Shown here: positions 55,283-63,638 of the stretch, piece by piece | Layout of the letters: each line of letters begins with the position of its first letter | Position numbering within the stretch: position 1 is the stretch's first letter | NCBI RefSeq assembly: GCF_037201975.1 | Contig: NZ_CP147520.1 | Coordinates: forward strand, 5,146,001-5,210,000 | Reading direction: 5' to 3' | Length of the DNA stretch: 64,000 nt | Source: Streptomyces sp. TG1A-60 | GTDB lineage: Bacteria; Actinomycetota; Actinomycetes; Streptomycetales; Streptomycetaceae | Position numbers and translations under genes: made by a program | Notes under the pieces: generated by a model | Database searches by the model: none | Seen by the model: the letters and a program-made list of their open reading frames with translations, nothing else | Told to the model about the DNA's origin: nothing

Positions 55283-56617
55283 ATGGCGAACGGCCCCATG
55301 GACAGGCGCGCCTTCGGCGAGCAGCCCGGTCGGCCCAATGGCTCCGCCTCGGGCCGGGGAACGGAGTACACCGGCCGGTACGTGGTCCTGCTCGATCCGA
55401 ACAACCAGGAGAGCGGACTGAACGCACTGCGTTCCTCCGCCGACATCGCACCGGTCGAACATGTCCGGGGAACCGAGACCGCGCACGTCTCCGAGATGCT
55501 CGAGCGCCCCGACGTCTCGGTGCTCTTCGAGGAACTCGGCGCCGCCGTCGTCGAGGTACGGCCCGAACAGCGCCACGCGCTGGTGACCACGTGCGAGGCG
55601 GAATCCTCGATCATCGCGGCGGAGCCGGAGCGCATGGTCTACGCCATGCCGATCACAGCCTCGCAGCAGGCGCCGACCGAGTTCTTCCCCGCCTACCGCA
55701 GTGACGAGGAAGTGGTCACCCGCCATTCCCAGGCCGAAGCCGCCGCGTCGCAGGGGCCGGCCTGGGACGAGCAGCAGATGACCTGGGGGCTCCAGGCGAT
55801 CCGAGCCAACCTGTCCGGGCTGACCGGCCGCGATGTGAAGATCGCCGTCCTCGACACCGGTGTGGACACCGACCACCCGGACCTGGCCGGGCGCATCGAG
55901 GAGACGGCTTCCTTCGTGCCTGGTGAGAGCGTCGAGGACGGCAACGGCCACGGCACGCACTGCATCGGCACCGCCGCTGGCCCGGCCAACCCCCAGCAGG
56001 GCCCCCGCTACGGCGTGGCCTGCGACGCCCGGGTCCTCGCGGTGAAGGTGCTCAGCAACGCGGGCAGCGGCTCCGACGGCCAGATCCTGGCGGGCATGGC
56101 CTGGGCCGTCGCCCGCGGCGCACGGGTGATCTCCATGTCGCTCGGCGGCCGGGTCCGGCCGGGTGAGCTGTTCCCGCAGACGTACGAGAAGCTGGCCCAG
56201 CGCGCGCTTGAGCGCGGGACGGTGATCGTCGCCGCCGCGGGCAACGACAGCAGTAGACCCCCGCAGATCGAGCCCGTCAGCCGGCCCGCCAACTGCCCCT
56301 CCATCCTCGCGGTGGCCGCGCTCGACAAGGCGCTGACCCCGTCGTTCTTCTCCAACGGCGGCATCAACAGCCAGGGTGGTGAAGTCAACATCGCCGCGCC
56401 CGGCAGGGACGTGCGCTCGGCCGCCCCTGGCGGCGGGCACCAGCACCTGAGCGGTACCAGCATGGCCACGCCGCATGTCGCGGGTGTCCTCGCCCTGCTC
56501 GCGCAGGCGAACCCCGGGGCCTCCGCGGCCGATCTCAAGGCCGCCCTGCTCTCCGGTGCGTTCCCGCTGACGCAGCCCGTCCGGGACATCGGCGCGGGTC
56601 TGCTCCAGACCCCGTGA
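55283..56617 (+). CDS. Subtilisin-like S8 peptidase, cytoplasmic type
   Basis: A 444-residue serine protease. The triad is Asp in AVLDTGVDTDHPDL, His in GNGHGTHCIG and Ser in GTSMATPHVAG; the oxyanion Asn is in AAAGNDSS. An unusual N-terminal domain of about 180 residues precedes it and no signal peptide is present, so it probably works inside the cell. Start ATG 55283. The last codons overlap the next gene by 4 bases (GTGA). Confidence 0.92.
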   Translation: MANGPMDRRAFGEQPGRPNGSASGRGTEYTGRYVVLLDPNNQESGLNALRSSADIAPVEHVRGTETAHVSEMLERPDVSVLFEELGAAVVEVRPEQRHALVTTCEAESSIIAAEPERMVYAMPITASQQAPTEFFPAYRSDEEVVTRHSQAEAAASQGPAWDEQQMTWGLQAIRANLSGLTGRDVKIAVLDTGVDTDHPDLAGRIEETASFVPGESVEDGNGHGTHCIGTAAGPANPQQGPRYGVACDARVLAVKVLSNAGSGSDGQILAGMAWAVARGARVISMSLGGRVRPGELFPQTYEKLAQRALERGTVIVAAAGNDSSRPPQIEPVSRPANCPSILAVAALDKALTPSFFSNGGINSQGGEVNIAAPGRDVRSAAPGGGHQHLSGTSMATPHVAGVLALLAQANPGASAADLKAALLSGAFPLTQPVRDIGAGLLQTP

Positions 56618-56862
56618 ACGAGTCCTCCCGGTCCGCACCGGTCGGGGTCATCCTCGCGGTCGACCCCGACCGGTTCGCGGAAGTCGGCGAGGCCCTACGG
56701 CGGGCCGGACTGACGGTCACGGGCGAGCAGCCGGTCGTCGGCACGCTCTCCGGAACCGTCGCGGAGGAACGGATCCCCGCCCTGGAGGCGATCGACGGTG
56801 TCGAGTCCCTCGATCCGGAGCGCACCGTCCGACTCCCCCCGCCCGACTCCCCGATCCAGTGA
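56614..56862 (+). CDS. Propeptide-like (I9) small partner of the S8 peptidase
   Basis: An 82-residue protein with the fold pattern of subtilisin propeptides (I9): VGVILAVDPDRFAEVGEALRRAGLTV followed by TLSGTVAEERIPALEAIDGVESLDPERTVR. Its GTG start overlaps the S8 stop by four bases. Similar pairs are seen elsewhere; the small protein is usually mislabelled ketohydroxyglutarate aldolase. It likely folds or inhibits the protease in trans. Function is inferred from fold pattern and gene order. Confidence 0.78.
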   Translation: MNESSRSAPVGVILAVDPDRFAEVGEALRRAGLTVTGEQPVVGTLSGTVAEERIPALEAIDGVESLDPERTVRLPPPDSPIQ

Positions 56863-57029
56863 GCCGGACAGACGCCCCGGGCCCGGAGCGCTCTCTGCCA
56901 CGCGGGGCGGGGCGGTCCACTGGGTGAACCGGGTATTGCGGAGCGGCCGGTGACCTTGGAGGATCGACCAGTCCTCCGATGGCTGCACCCATCGGTCGGG
57001 CGCGGTGGACGATCGAGGGAGAGACGACC

Positions 57030-57887
57030 ATGAAGCTGCTGCGAGTCGGTACGGCGGGCGCGGAGCGGCCCGCGCTGCTCGACGCCGACGGGGCCCTGAG
57101 GGATCTGTCGGCGGTCGTGGCGGACATCGACGGCGCGCTGCTCGCGGACGAGGCGGCGCTCGACCGGGTCCGGGCGGCGGCCGGGAGCGGTGAGCTGCCC
57201 GTCCTGGACGCGACCGGGCTGCGGATCGGGCCGCCCCTCGCCCGCATCGGCAAGATCGTCTGTATCGGGCTCAACTACCACGACCACGCCCGCGAGACCG
57301 GGTCCGAGCCGCCCACCGAGCCGGTGGTCTTCTTCAAGGCGGCGGACACGGTCGTCGGTCCGCACGACACCGTGCTCGTGCCGCGCGGGTCGACCAAGAC
57401 GGACTGGGAGGTCGAGCTCGCGGTCGTCATCGGGCGTACGGCCCGTTACGTCGAGTCCCGCGAGGCGGCGCTCGCGCACGTCGCCGGGTACGCCGTCTCG
57501 CACGACGTGTCCGAGCGGGAGTTCCAGTTGGAGCGCGGCGGCACATGGGACAAGGGGAAGAACTGCGAGACGTTCAATCCGCTCGGCCCGTGGCTGGTCA
57601 CGGCGGACGAGGTGCCGGATCCGCAGAATCTGGGGCTTCGGCTGTGGGTCAACGGGGAGCTGAAGCAGGACGGCACCACCGCCGAGCAGATCTTCGCGGT
57701 GAGTGAGGTCGTGCGGTACGTCAGCCAGTTCATGACGCTCCACCCCGGGGACGTCGTCAACACGGGTACGCCCGCGGGGGTGGCGTTGGGGGAGCCCGAG
57801 CCGAAGCCGTTCCTGAGGGCGGGGGACGTGGTGGAGCTGGAGATCGAGGGGCTGGGGCGGCAGAGGCAGGAGTTCAAGGACGCGTAG
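57030..57887 (+). CDS. Fumarylacetoacetate hydrolase family protein
   Basis: A 285-residue FAH-fold hydrolase or lyase. Metal-binding and active-site blocks are IVCIGLNYHDHARETGSEPP, VVFFKAADTVVGP, and DWEVELAVVIGRTARYV, then SHDVSEREFQL and NTGTPAGVALG. The group includes ureidoglycolate lyase and 2,4-diketo-3-deoxy-L-fuconate hydrolase; the exact substrate is open. Start ATG 57030; frames upstream are without a start. Not obviously in an operon. Confidence 0.88.
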   Translation: MKLLRVGTAGAERPALLDADGALRDLSAVVADIDGALLADEAALDRVRAAAGSGELPVLDATGLRIGPPLARIGKIVCIGLNYHDHARETGSEPPTEPVVFFKAADTVVGPHDTVLVPRGSTKTDWEVELAVVIGRTARYVESREAALAHVAGYAVSHDVSEREFQLERGGTWDKGKNCETFNPLGPWLVTADEVPDPQNLGLRLWVNGELKQDGTTAEQIFAVSEVVRYVSQFMTLHPGDVVNTGTPAGVALGEPEPKPFLRAGDVVELEIEGLGRQRQEFKDA

Positions 57888-57944
57888 GCGCTCCGCTTCG
57901 GCGCCGGGTGCCTGGTGGGTGCGGGCTGCGGTGCGTTGGCGGCT

Positions 57945-57997
57945 GCGGGTTTGTCGTGGTTGCTCGCGAAGTTCCCCGCGCCCCTTCAGGGCGCGCC
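57945..57997 (+). repeat. Degenerate Streptomyces intergenic repeat
   Basis: gcgggtttgtcgtggttgct, then cgcgaagttccccgcgcccct and a trailing GC-rich arm match by memory a family of small repeats scattered between genes in Streptomyces. A related degraded copy is visible near 60370-60455 (ctgttcgcgtgggccccccgc). Confirmation needs a genome-wide count. Confidence 0.5.
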
Positions 57998-58017
57998 GGC
58001 GAGGGCGGCGTCGTTCG

Positions 58018-59106
58018 TCAGAGCTTCACCGCCACGCCCTCGCGCGCCGACCTCCGCGCCGCCTCCAGTACGTCCAGCGCGGCGGCGGCCTCGTAGGCGG
58101 TCACCGGGTTGTCGCCGGTGCCGTGCAGGGCGGCGGCCACGGCCTCGTAGTACGCCGGGTAGGCGCCCGGGAGGGTCGGGACGGGGCTGCCGCCGCCGGT
58201 CAGCGGGGAGTCGCCGGCGCCGACGCGGCCCCGGAGTTCCTCGGGCTCCAGACCCCAGTCGGCGCCGCCGGGCGCGGGGCGGTCTCCCCCGCGGAGGGCG
58301 GTCTCCTGGGGGTCGAGGCCGTACTTCACGTAGCCCGCCTCGGAGCCCAGCACTCGGAAGCGCGGGCCGAGTTGCGGGGCCACGGCGGAGACGTGGAAGT
58401 GGGAGCGGACGCCGCCGGCGTGGGTGACGGCGATGAACGTGTCGTCGTCCGTCTCGGCGCCGGGGCGGCGGAGGTCGGACTCGGCGTAGACGAGGGTGGC
58501 GGGGCCGAAGAGGGTGAGGGCCTGGTCGACGACGTGGCTGCCCAGGTCGTAGAGCAGACCTCCGATCTCTGTGGGGTCGCCGGACTCGCGCCAGCCGCCC
58601 TTGAGTTGGGGGCGCCAGCGTTCGAAGCGGGACTCGAAGCGGCGGACCTCGCCCAGCGCGCCGTCGGCGAGAAGCTTGCTCAGGGTCAGGAAGTCGTTGT
58701 CCCAGCGGCGGTTCTGGAAGACGGAGAGAAGCAGGCCGCGCGCGTCCGCGAGGGCCGCCAGCTCGCGTGCCTCGGCCGCCGTGCCGGCGACGGGCTTGTC
58801 GACGACGACCGCGAGGCCCGCCTCCAGGGCGGCGCCGGCGATCGGGACGTGCGTCTTGTTCGGGGAGGCGACGACGACGAGGTCCAGCTCGTCCGCCCGC
58901 GCCCACAACTCGTCCGCCGTGGCCGCGAACCGCACCTCCGGGAACTCGGCGCGCGCCCGCGCCCGCCGCTCCGCGTTCGACGTCACGACCGTGTCGAGGG
59001 CCAGACCCTCCGTCGCGGCGATCAGCGGGGCGTGGAAGACGGAGCCGGCGAGGCCGTAGCCGACGAGGGCGACGCGGAGGGGCCTGCCTGTGCTGGTGCC
59101 TGTCAT
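58018..59106 (-). CDS. Gfo/Idh/MocA-family oxidoreductase
   Basis: A 362-residue dehydrogenase with an N-terminal Rossmann fold (LRVALVGYGLAGSVFHAPLI) and the conserved EKP-like motif as VVDKPV; the second domain has FESRFERWRP and GGLLYDLGSHVVDQAL, with the catalytic His. Substrates of this family are sugars, inositol or related compounds. It is divergent from the ROK regulator gene with a 27-bp palindrome in the 55-base gap, so the two are probably linked by regulation. Confidence 0.92.
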   Translation of the reverse strand: MTGTSTGRPLRVALVGYGLAGSVFHAPLIAATEGLALDTVVTSNAERRARARAEFPEVRFAATADELWARADELDLVVVASPNKTHVPIAGAALEAGLAVVVDKPVAGTAAEARELAALADARGLLLSVFQNRRWDNDFLTLSKLLADGALGEVRRFESRFERWRPQLKGGWRESGDPTEIGGLLYDLGSHVVDQALTLFGPATLVYAESDLRRPGAETDDDTFIAVTHAGGVRSHFHVSAVAPQLGPRFRVLGSEAGYVKYGLDPQETALRGGDRPAPGGADWGLEPEELRGRVGAGDSPLTGGGSPVPTLPGAYPAYYEAVAAALHGTGDNPVTAYEAAAALDVLEAARRSAREGVAVKL

Positions 59107-59111
59107 ACGCC

Positions 59112-59138
59112 CACTTAAACAACGCTGTTGCCGAAGTG
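59112..59138. promoter_or_regulatory. ROK operator between divergent genes
   Basis: CACTT-AAA-CAAC-GCT-GTTG-CCG-AAGTG is a two-layer palindrome with a common centre at 59125: caac/gttg (59120-59130) inside cactt/aagtg (59112, 59134). It lies between the two start codons, as expected for autoregulation by the ROK protein. Confidence 0.7.
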
Positions 59139-59161
59139 CAAGGGCGAGGGACAATGGGAGA

Positions 59162-60316
59162 GTGAACGGAAACGGGTACGGGCGTACGGCAGGCGCGACC
59201 GGCGTGAACCTTCTCGCCCTGCGCAGTCACAACGGCGCGCTGGTGCTGGATCTGCTGCGCACCGCCGGCACGGCCGGGATAAGCCGCCTTGAGCTCGCCG
59301 AGCGGACCGGGCTCACCCCGCAGGCCGTCAGCAAGATCATCGCTCGGCTGCGGGCGGACGGGCTCGTGACCGAGGCGGGGTACCGGGCGTCCACCGGGGG
59401 CAAGCCGCGCACCGTGCTGCGGCTCGTGCCCGACGCCGGACACGCCGTCGGCCTGCACCTCGACCGCGACGAGCTGACGGCCGTGCTCTGCGACCTGACC
59501 GGCGCGGTCGTCGCGGAGCGGCGTGCGCCGCTGAGCCTCGGGGCCGGGGCGGATGCCGTGATCGAGGGCGCGGCGCACGAGGTCGAGGCGCTGCTGGCGG
59601 GGGCGAGCGAGGGCCGTGGCGCGGTCGGCCCCGAGCCCGGTTCCGCTCTCCTTCCCGTCCTCGGCGTCGGAGTCGCCCTCCCCGGCCCCCTCGACCACCT
59701 GCACGGCGTGCTGCACCGGGTCACCGGGTTTCCCGAGTGGGACGGGTTTCCGCTGCGGGCGGCCCTCGCGCGGCGGCTGGGGATGCCGGTGGTGGTGGAC
59801 AAGGACACCAACGCGGCGGCGCTGGGGCTGGCGGCGGTCGCCGGGGCGCACGGGTCCTTCGCCTACCTCCACCTCGGCACGGGGCTGGGGGCGGGACTCG
59901 TGATCGACGGGGCGGTGCACCGGGGAGCCCGGACCCGGGCCGGGGAGTTCGGGCATCAGGTGGTCCAGTTGGGCGGGCCGTTGTGCGAGTGCGGGAACCG
60001 GGGGTGCATCGAGGCGCTGTGCCTCGCGGCGGTGGCCCGGGGGGACGTGGAGGAGGCGGCGCGGGTGCTGGGCACGGGCGCGGCGAATCTGGTCGGGCTG
60101 CTCGACATCGAGCTGGTGCTGCTCGGTGGGCGCACGGTCGAGGCGCGTCCCGACGCGTTCGTGCGAGAGGTGGGCTTCGTGCTGGACGAGTGGGCTCGGC
60201 GGCAGGGGGAGGATCCGGCGGTGCCGGTGCGGGTTGCCTCCGGCGGTTCGTCGGGGGTGGCGGAGGGGGCGGCGCAGTTGTTGCTGGCGCCGTTGTTCGG
60301 GCGCGCGGACGGGTGA
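59162..60316 (+). CDS. ROK-family transcriptional regulator
   Basis: A 384-residue ROK protein with an N-terminal helix-turn-helix (LELAERTGLTPQAVSKIIARLRADGLV) and a sugar-kinase-like fold with VVVDKDTNAAALG, LHLGTGLGAGLV and GEFGHQ, then the zinc motif CECGNRGCIEALC. These bind sugars and repress sugar-use genes. The GTG start at 59162 is preferred. The divergent oxidoreductase is its likely target. Confidence 0.93.
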   Translation: MNGNGYGRTAGATGVNLLALRSHNGALVLDLLRTAGTAGISRLELAERTGLTPQAVSKIIARLRADGLVTEAGYRASTGGKPRTVLRLVPDAGHAVGLHLDRDELTAVLCDLTGAVVAERRAPLSLGAGADAVIEGAAHEVEALLAGASEGRGAVGPEPGSALLPVLGVGVALPGPLDHLHGVLHRVTGFPEWDGFPLRAALARRLGMPVVVDKDTNAAALGLAAVAGAHGSFAYLHLGTGLGAGLVIDGAVHRGARTRAGEFGHQVVQLGGPLCECGNRGCIEALCLAAVARGDVEEAARVLGTGAANLVGLLDIELVLLGGRTVEARPDAFVREVGFVLDEWARRQGEDPAVPVRVASGGSSGVAEGAAQLLLAPLFGRADG

Positions 60317-61124
60317 GGTGGGGCGCCGCCGGTTCGCCGTGGGGGCGCTGGCGGTGGGCGGGTGCGGGTTGTGTGGGACTGTTCGCGTGGGCCCCCCGCG
60401 CCGCTGGTTGCTCGGTGGGCGCGTGTGCCCGTGGTTGTTCGTGCGGTCTCCCGAGCCGCTGGCTGGTCGCGTGGGTCGGCGCGCCCGGCACGCAATCCCG
60501 CTGACCTGCGACGTCCCCTGGCCGAGCACCTCAACGAGTACGCGGACACCCGACGGCCCGGCTACTCGATCAGGGCATTCGCGACAATGATCACTAGGTC
60601 GATCAGCATGTCCTTGCCCCCGGCCCGGCACGAGGACGGCCATCCGTGCCCGGCGTGCGGGCGGCCCAGGCGCCCCAGCCGAACAAGGCGACGGTGTTGA
60701 ACAGCAGGGCAGGAAGAGGGCTGGGTCCGCACATGCTCACCCGCGTGGCGCCGGGGAACACGACGCCACGCGCTACTGGCGTGGTCGTTGCGCCCCATAG
60801 AGGGGGCAGGGGGCCGGTGTCGGGCGCCGTGCCGGTGGCGCGTTCGCGGACTGCGCGACCAGGCAGCACGTGCAGACGCACCCGGCGGCCCATGAACAGG
60901 ATCTCCGGAGATCGGTTCCGTCGACCGGCGCGGGCTCCGACCGCCGTAGTGGCCCGGAAGCATGGTTAGAACTTTTGCCCGCAAACGTCTCCCTTGTGAT
61001 GAAGCATCCGTGTTGCGTGCGGCTGGCGGCTTCCGACTGAGCAGGATGAGGCCTTGCTGCCCGGCCGGCCGGTCACCGGCTGGTTCCGGGCGGCTCCCAC
61101 CTCACCGCACGCAAGGACATCGCG
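60317..61124. other. Long stretch without a credible gene
   Basis: About 800 bases. It contains a degraded intergenic repeat near 60370-60455 and a leftward frame with a short hydrophobic end (DMLIDLVIIVANALIE, near 60562) but no convincing start, ribosome site or family. The last 60 bases lead to the TTG start of the surface protein. Confidence 0.45.
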
Positions 61125-62078
61125 TTGACCAGAATCTCGCCTCGGACTGCATATGCCGGTGGCCTTGCCGCCCTGTCGGCCGCGGGTCTCCTCCTGGCCG
61201 GCTCGGCACTCGCTGCTGAAGCCGCCGCGGTTCCCGCGACCGACACTCCCCAGGGCAGCGCCACGGCGGTGGCTTTCCGCGCGGCGCTGGACGTCTCCCG
61301 GGCCGAGTCGGCCGGAACGACGCCTCTGCGGGCCACGCTCAATGAGGTTCAGGCTCCGGCGACCGCGGAGAAGAGGACCCTCGACGTCACCCTCGACCAA
61401 GTCAACGGCGACCGCCCGGTCCGGCTGCTTCAGGCCGACGCCGTCAGTGCGAAAGCCCATGTCGCCGGCGACCGAGCCGAAGGGACGTCCCATCTCGTAC
61501 GGGCGCGGGTGCATGTGCCCGGGCTGCCTGCACTGTCCCTGGTGGAGGTCGAAAAGATCACCGCCACGGCAACGTGTGTCGCCGGACGGCAACCGGTCGC
61601 CGGGTCCCAGGTACTGGGGCCCGTCACCGCTCTCGGCAAGCAGGTGCCGCTGGCAGCCGACGGCACCGCCACCGTCGAGGCCCCGGGCGTCGGCACGGTC
61701 CGGCTTTCCCTGTCCCACAGGGAGACGGCCAGTACCACGGCCGCCGCCACGTCACTCCGCCTGCAGGTGTCCGTGGATCCCTTGCGGCTGGGCGTTGCGA
61801 AGGTGGAAGGCACCGTGACCCTGGCACAGGCCACCTGCCGGTCTCCTCAGCCGGCCTCCGAGAGCCCGGCACCGTCCGCCCCACAGTCGCTCACCCCGAC
61901 AGGGCCCGCGCGGTCGGCACCCCTTCCGCAGTCGGTCGCACCCTCCCAGGGGCCTGATCTGGCAGAGACCGGCGGCAGCCCCCTGACGCCGCGCTTCCTG
62001 GCAGGCGGGGCGGTCCTTGTCATCGCGGGCGGAGCAGCCACCGCACTCGGCCGCAGGCGCGGCCGCAAGAACGTCTGA
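61125..62078 (+). CDS. Sortase-anchored surface protein (LAETG)
   Basis: A 317-residue protein with a signal peptide (about residues 1-31), a 200-residue beta-rich region with two cysteines, a Pro/Ser/Ala-rich stalk and a sorting signal LAETGG, hydrophobic helix and RRRGRKN tail. LAETG is the class E sortase type used in Streptomyces. The start is TTG 61125, weakly supported by GGACATC upstream, so the exact N-terminus is uncertain. A second protein with the same anchor follows after 617 bases. Confidence 0.82.
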   Translation: MTRISPRTAYAGGLAALSAAGLLLAGSALAAEAAAVPATDTPQGSATAVAFRAALDVSRAESAGTTPLRATLNEVQAPATAEKRTLDVTLDQVNGDRPVRLLQADAVSAKAHVAGDRAEGTSHLVRARVHVPGLPALSLVEVEKITATATCVAGRQPVAGSQVLGPVTALGKQVPLAADGTATVEAPGVGTVRLSLSHRETASTTAAATSLRLQVSVDPLRLGVAKVEGTVTLAQATCRSPQPASESPAPSAPQSLTPTGPARSAPLPQSVAPSQGPDLAETGGSPLTPRFLAGGAVLVIAGGAATALGRRRGRKNV

Positions 62079-62695
62079 TCCAGCGTGCTCGACGCCCAGC
62101 AGGGGTGGGGCGGACGGCAGATCCCGGAGAACCCGGGAAGACCACCGCGCTTCACCTCTGCCCGGCTTCGTCGAGCGCCCATCGGTCGCGGCCACAGGCC
62201 GCACTCGGCCCCAAGGAACCGGAGCGCCGGTCTCAGCGGCTGGCGACAGGTAACCGCGAGGGGAGGGACCGGCGCCCGGTGCTCATCAGCAAACGCCGGC
62301 GCCGACCGGGCCGCAACTCTGGTCGCCCCCATGGCGTAAGGGCCGACGAGGGGTCTTCTCGCGGCGTTCTCCTGGAAGGGGAACCGTGACGGTGCCGCCG
62401 CCGACGTCGCTGCGCACAGTGCGGGACATCCGGGCAGAGCCCCCACTTCGTAGGCGGTCCTGCCCAACGCGCACGCTCGTCCCGACCGTGCGCGTTGCCC
62501 CGCCGGCACAGCTCCCCGAGCCCCTTGAAGAAGGACACGTGTACCCGGCCGCCCCCGGAAAGGACCGGTCCGGCTCTCGGCCGTGCACGTTGGCGTGACT
62601 CGTTCCGCCGACCGAGGGGACTTCCTGCCCCGGCCCACGGTGTCCTGGGCGTGGCAGGGCCCATCGGTGTGAGCCGATGGCATGGTCATGTGCTT
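62079..62695. other. Intergenic region between two surface-protein genes
   Basis: 617 bases. A strong hairpin lies at 62465-62497. I saw several open frames on both strands, none with family likeness or ribosome site. The region may be decayed sequence. Confidence 0.45.
62465..62497. terminator. Hairpin in the inter-gene region
   Basis: An 11-bp perfect stem (caacgcgcacg with cgtgcgcgttg) and an 11-base loop. It is far from the upstream stop (about 390 bases), so its role as a terminator is uncertain. Confidence 0.45.
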
Positions 62696-63523
62696 ATGCG
62701 ACTGTGTACGTGTCTGACCTATGCCCTCGCCACCGCAGCCGCCCTCGTCAGTGGTCCCGCAGTGGCGCTCCCCGACGACCCCGCGCCTCCGCTCACGGCG
62801 GCGGACGGCCGCCGGCCCTCCTGTGCGGGTGCCGACAGCACGGACTTCCCGATCCGGACCCGGATCCACGGCGGCCCCGCCACCTACGTGGCCGGCGGAG
62901 GCTTCGGGACCTGGTCGCTGGACCTCACCAACACCACCTCCCGGACCTGTGTGGACATCCACCCGGTGGTCGTGCTGGTCGACGCCGGGCGCAGCCTGAG
63001 CCGGTCGCAGCCGCAGCTGGAGTTCTACGAGGGCACCGAGGGCACCACCTCCCGCCCGGTGACCTTCGAGCGGACCGACTCGGACGAACTGGTCGGCGTC
63101 CTCGGCGGCGACGGGGACGGGGGCGGCACCGGTTTCACCGTGCCGGCCGGCCGCACTCTCACCGTCAAGGTCCGTCTCTCCCTCACCTCCGACGCGGCCG
63201 TACCGAACGAGGTCGTGGCGAACGCGGCCGTGGTCGAGCGGCGGGGCGACGACAGCGAGTGGGTGGGGGAGTCGAACACCTACCGCTTCCGGATCACCGA
63301 CGGCGAGGAGGACGACCAGGACTCCGGCGCGGAGAAGGACTCCGGCGCGGAGAAGGACTTCGACGGTGACGCCGTACGGGAGGGGCCCTCGCGGCTGCCG
63401 TACGCCGACGAGCTGGCCGAGACCGGTGTGCGCGAGGCGCTGCCGTACGTGACCGGGATCCTTCTCCTGGCCGCCGGCGGACTGCTGACGGCGGCCGTCC
63501 GCAGGCGAGGCGACGGGTCCTAG
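62696..63523 (+). CDS. Second sortase-anchored surface protein (LAETG)
   Basis: A 275-residue secreted protein: signal peptide (LTYALATAAALVSGPAVA), a beta-rich domain (FGTWSLDLTNTTSRTCVDIHP and FTVPAGRTLTVKVRLSLTSD), an acidic linker with a repeated DSGAEK, and the anchor LAETG, helix and RRRGDGS. Start ATG 62696; GTG codons 6 and 27 bases upstream are alternatives. It is distinct in sequence from the preceding LAETG protein except for the anchor. Confidence 0.82.
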   Translation: MRLCTCLTYALATAAALVSGPAVALPDDPAPPLTAADGRRPSCAGADSTDFPIRTRIHGGPATYVAGGGFGTWSLDLTNTTSRTCVDIHPVVVLVDAGRSLSRSQPQLEFYEGTEGTTSRPVTFERTDSDELVGVLGGDGDGGGTGFTVPAGRTLTVKVRLSLTSDAAVPNEVVANAAVVERRGDDSEWVGESNTYRFRITDGEEDDQDSGAEKDSGAEKDFDGDAVREGPSRLPYADELAETGVREALPYVTGILLLAAGGLLTAAVRRRGDGS

Positions 63524-63532
63524 AAGTCAACG

Positions 63533-63586
63533 CCGTTGCGTTTGAGTCTTGAGTCGCAGGTCAAGCCCTGGTGAATGACGCAACGG
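63533..63586. repeat. Inverted repeat at the edge of the IS-like element
   Basis: ccgttgcgt (63533-63541) and acgcaacgg (63578-63586) are exact inverted copies 36 bases apart, directly downstream of the surface-protein stop. They may be part of the left end of the element that carries the transposase; the right end is outside the window. Confidence 0.55.
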
Positions 63587-63638
63587 GACGTCCTGATAGA
63601 TCAGCTTGTGTCGAGCAAGAAGATCATCGGGAGTCCCG

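Noticed and set aside
60562..60984. Leftward frame with a hydrophobic end DMLIDLVIIVANALIE
   Set aside because: No start with a ribosome site, no family, and the hydrophobic part lies in a different frame from the neighbouring hydrophobic stretch.
62105..62389. Short frames between the two surface-protein genes
   Set aside because: Frames on both strands are of similar length with no ribosome site or family pattern.
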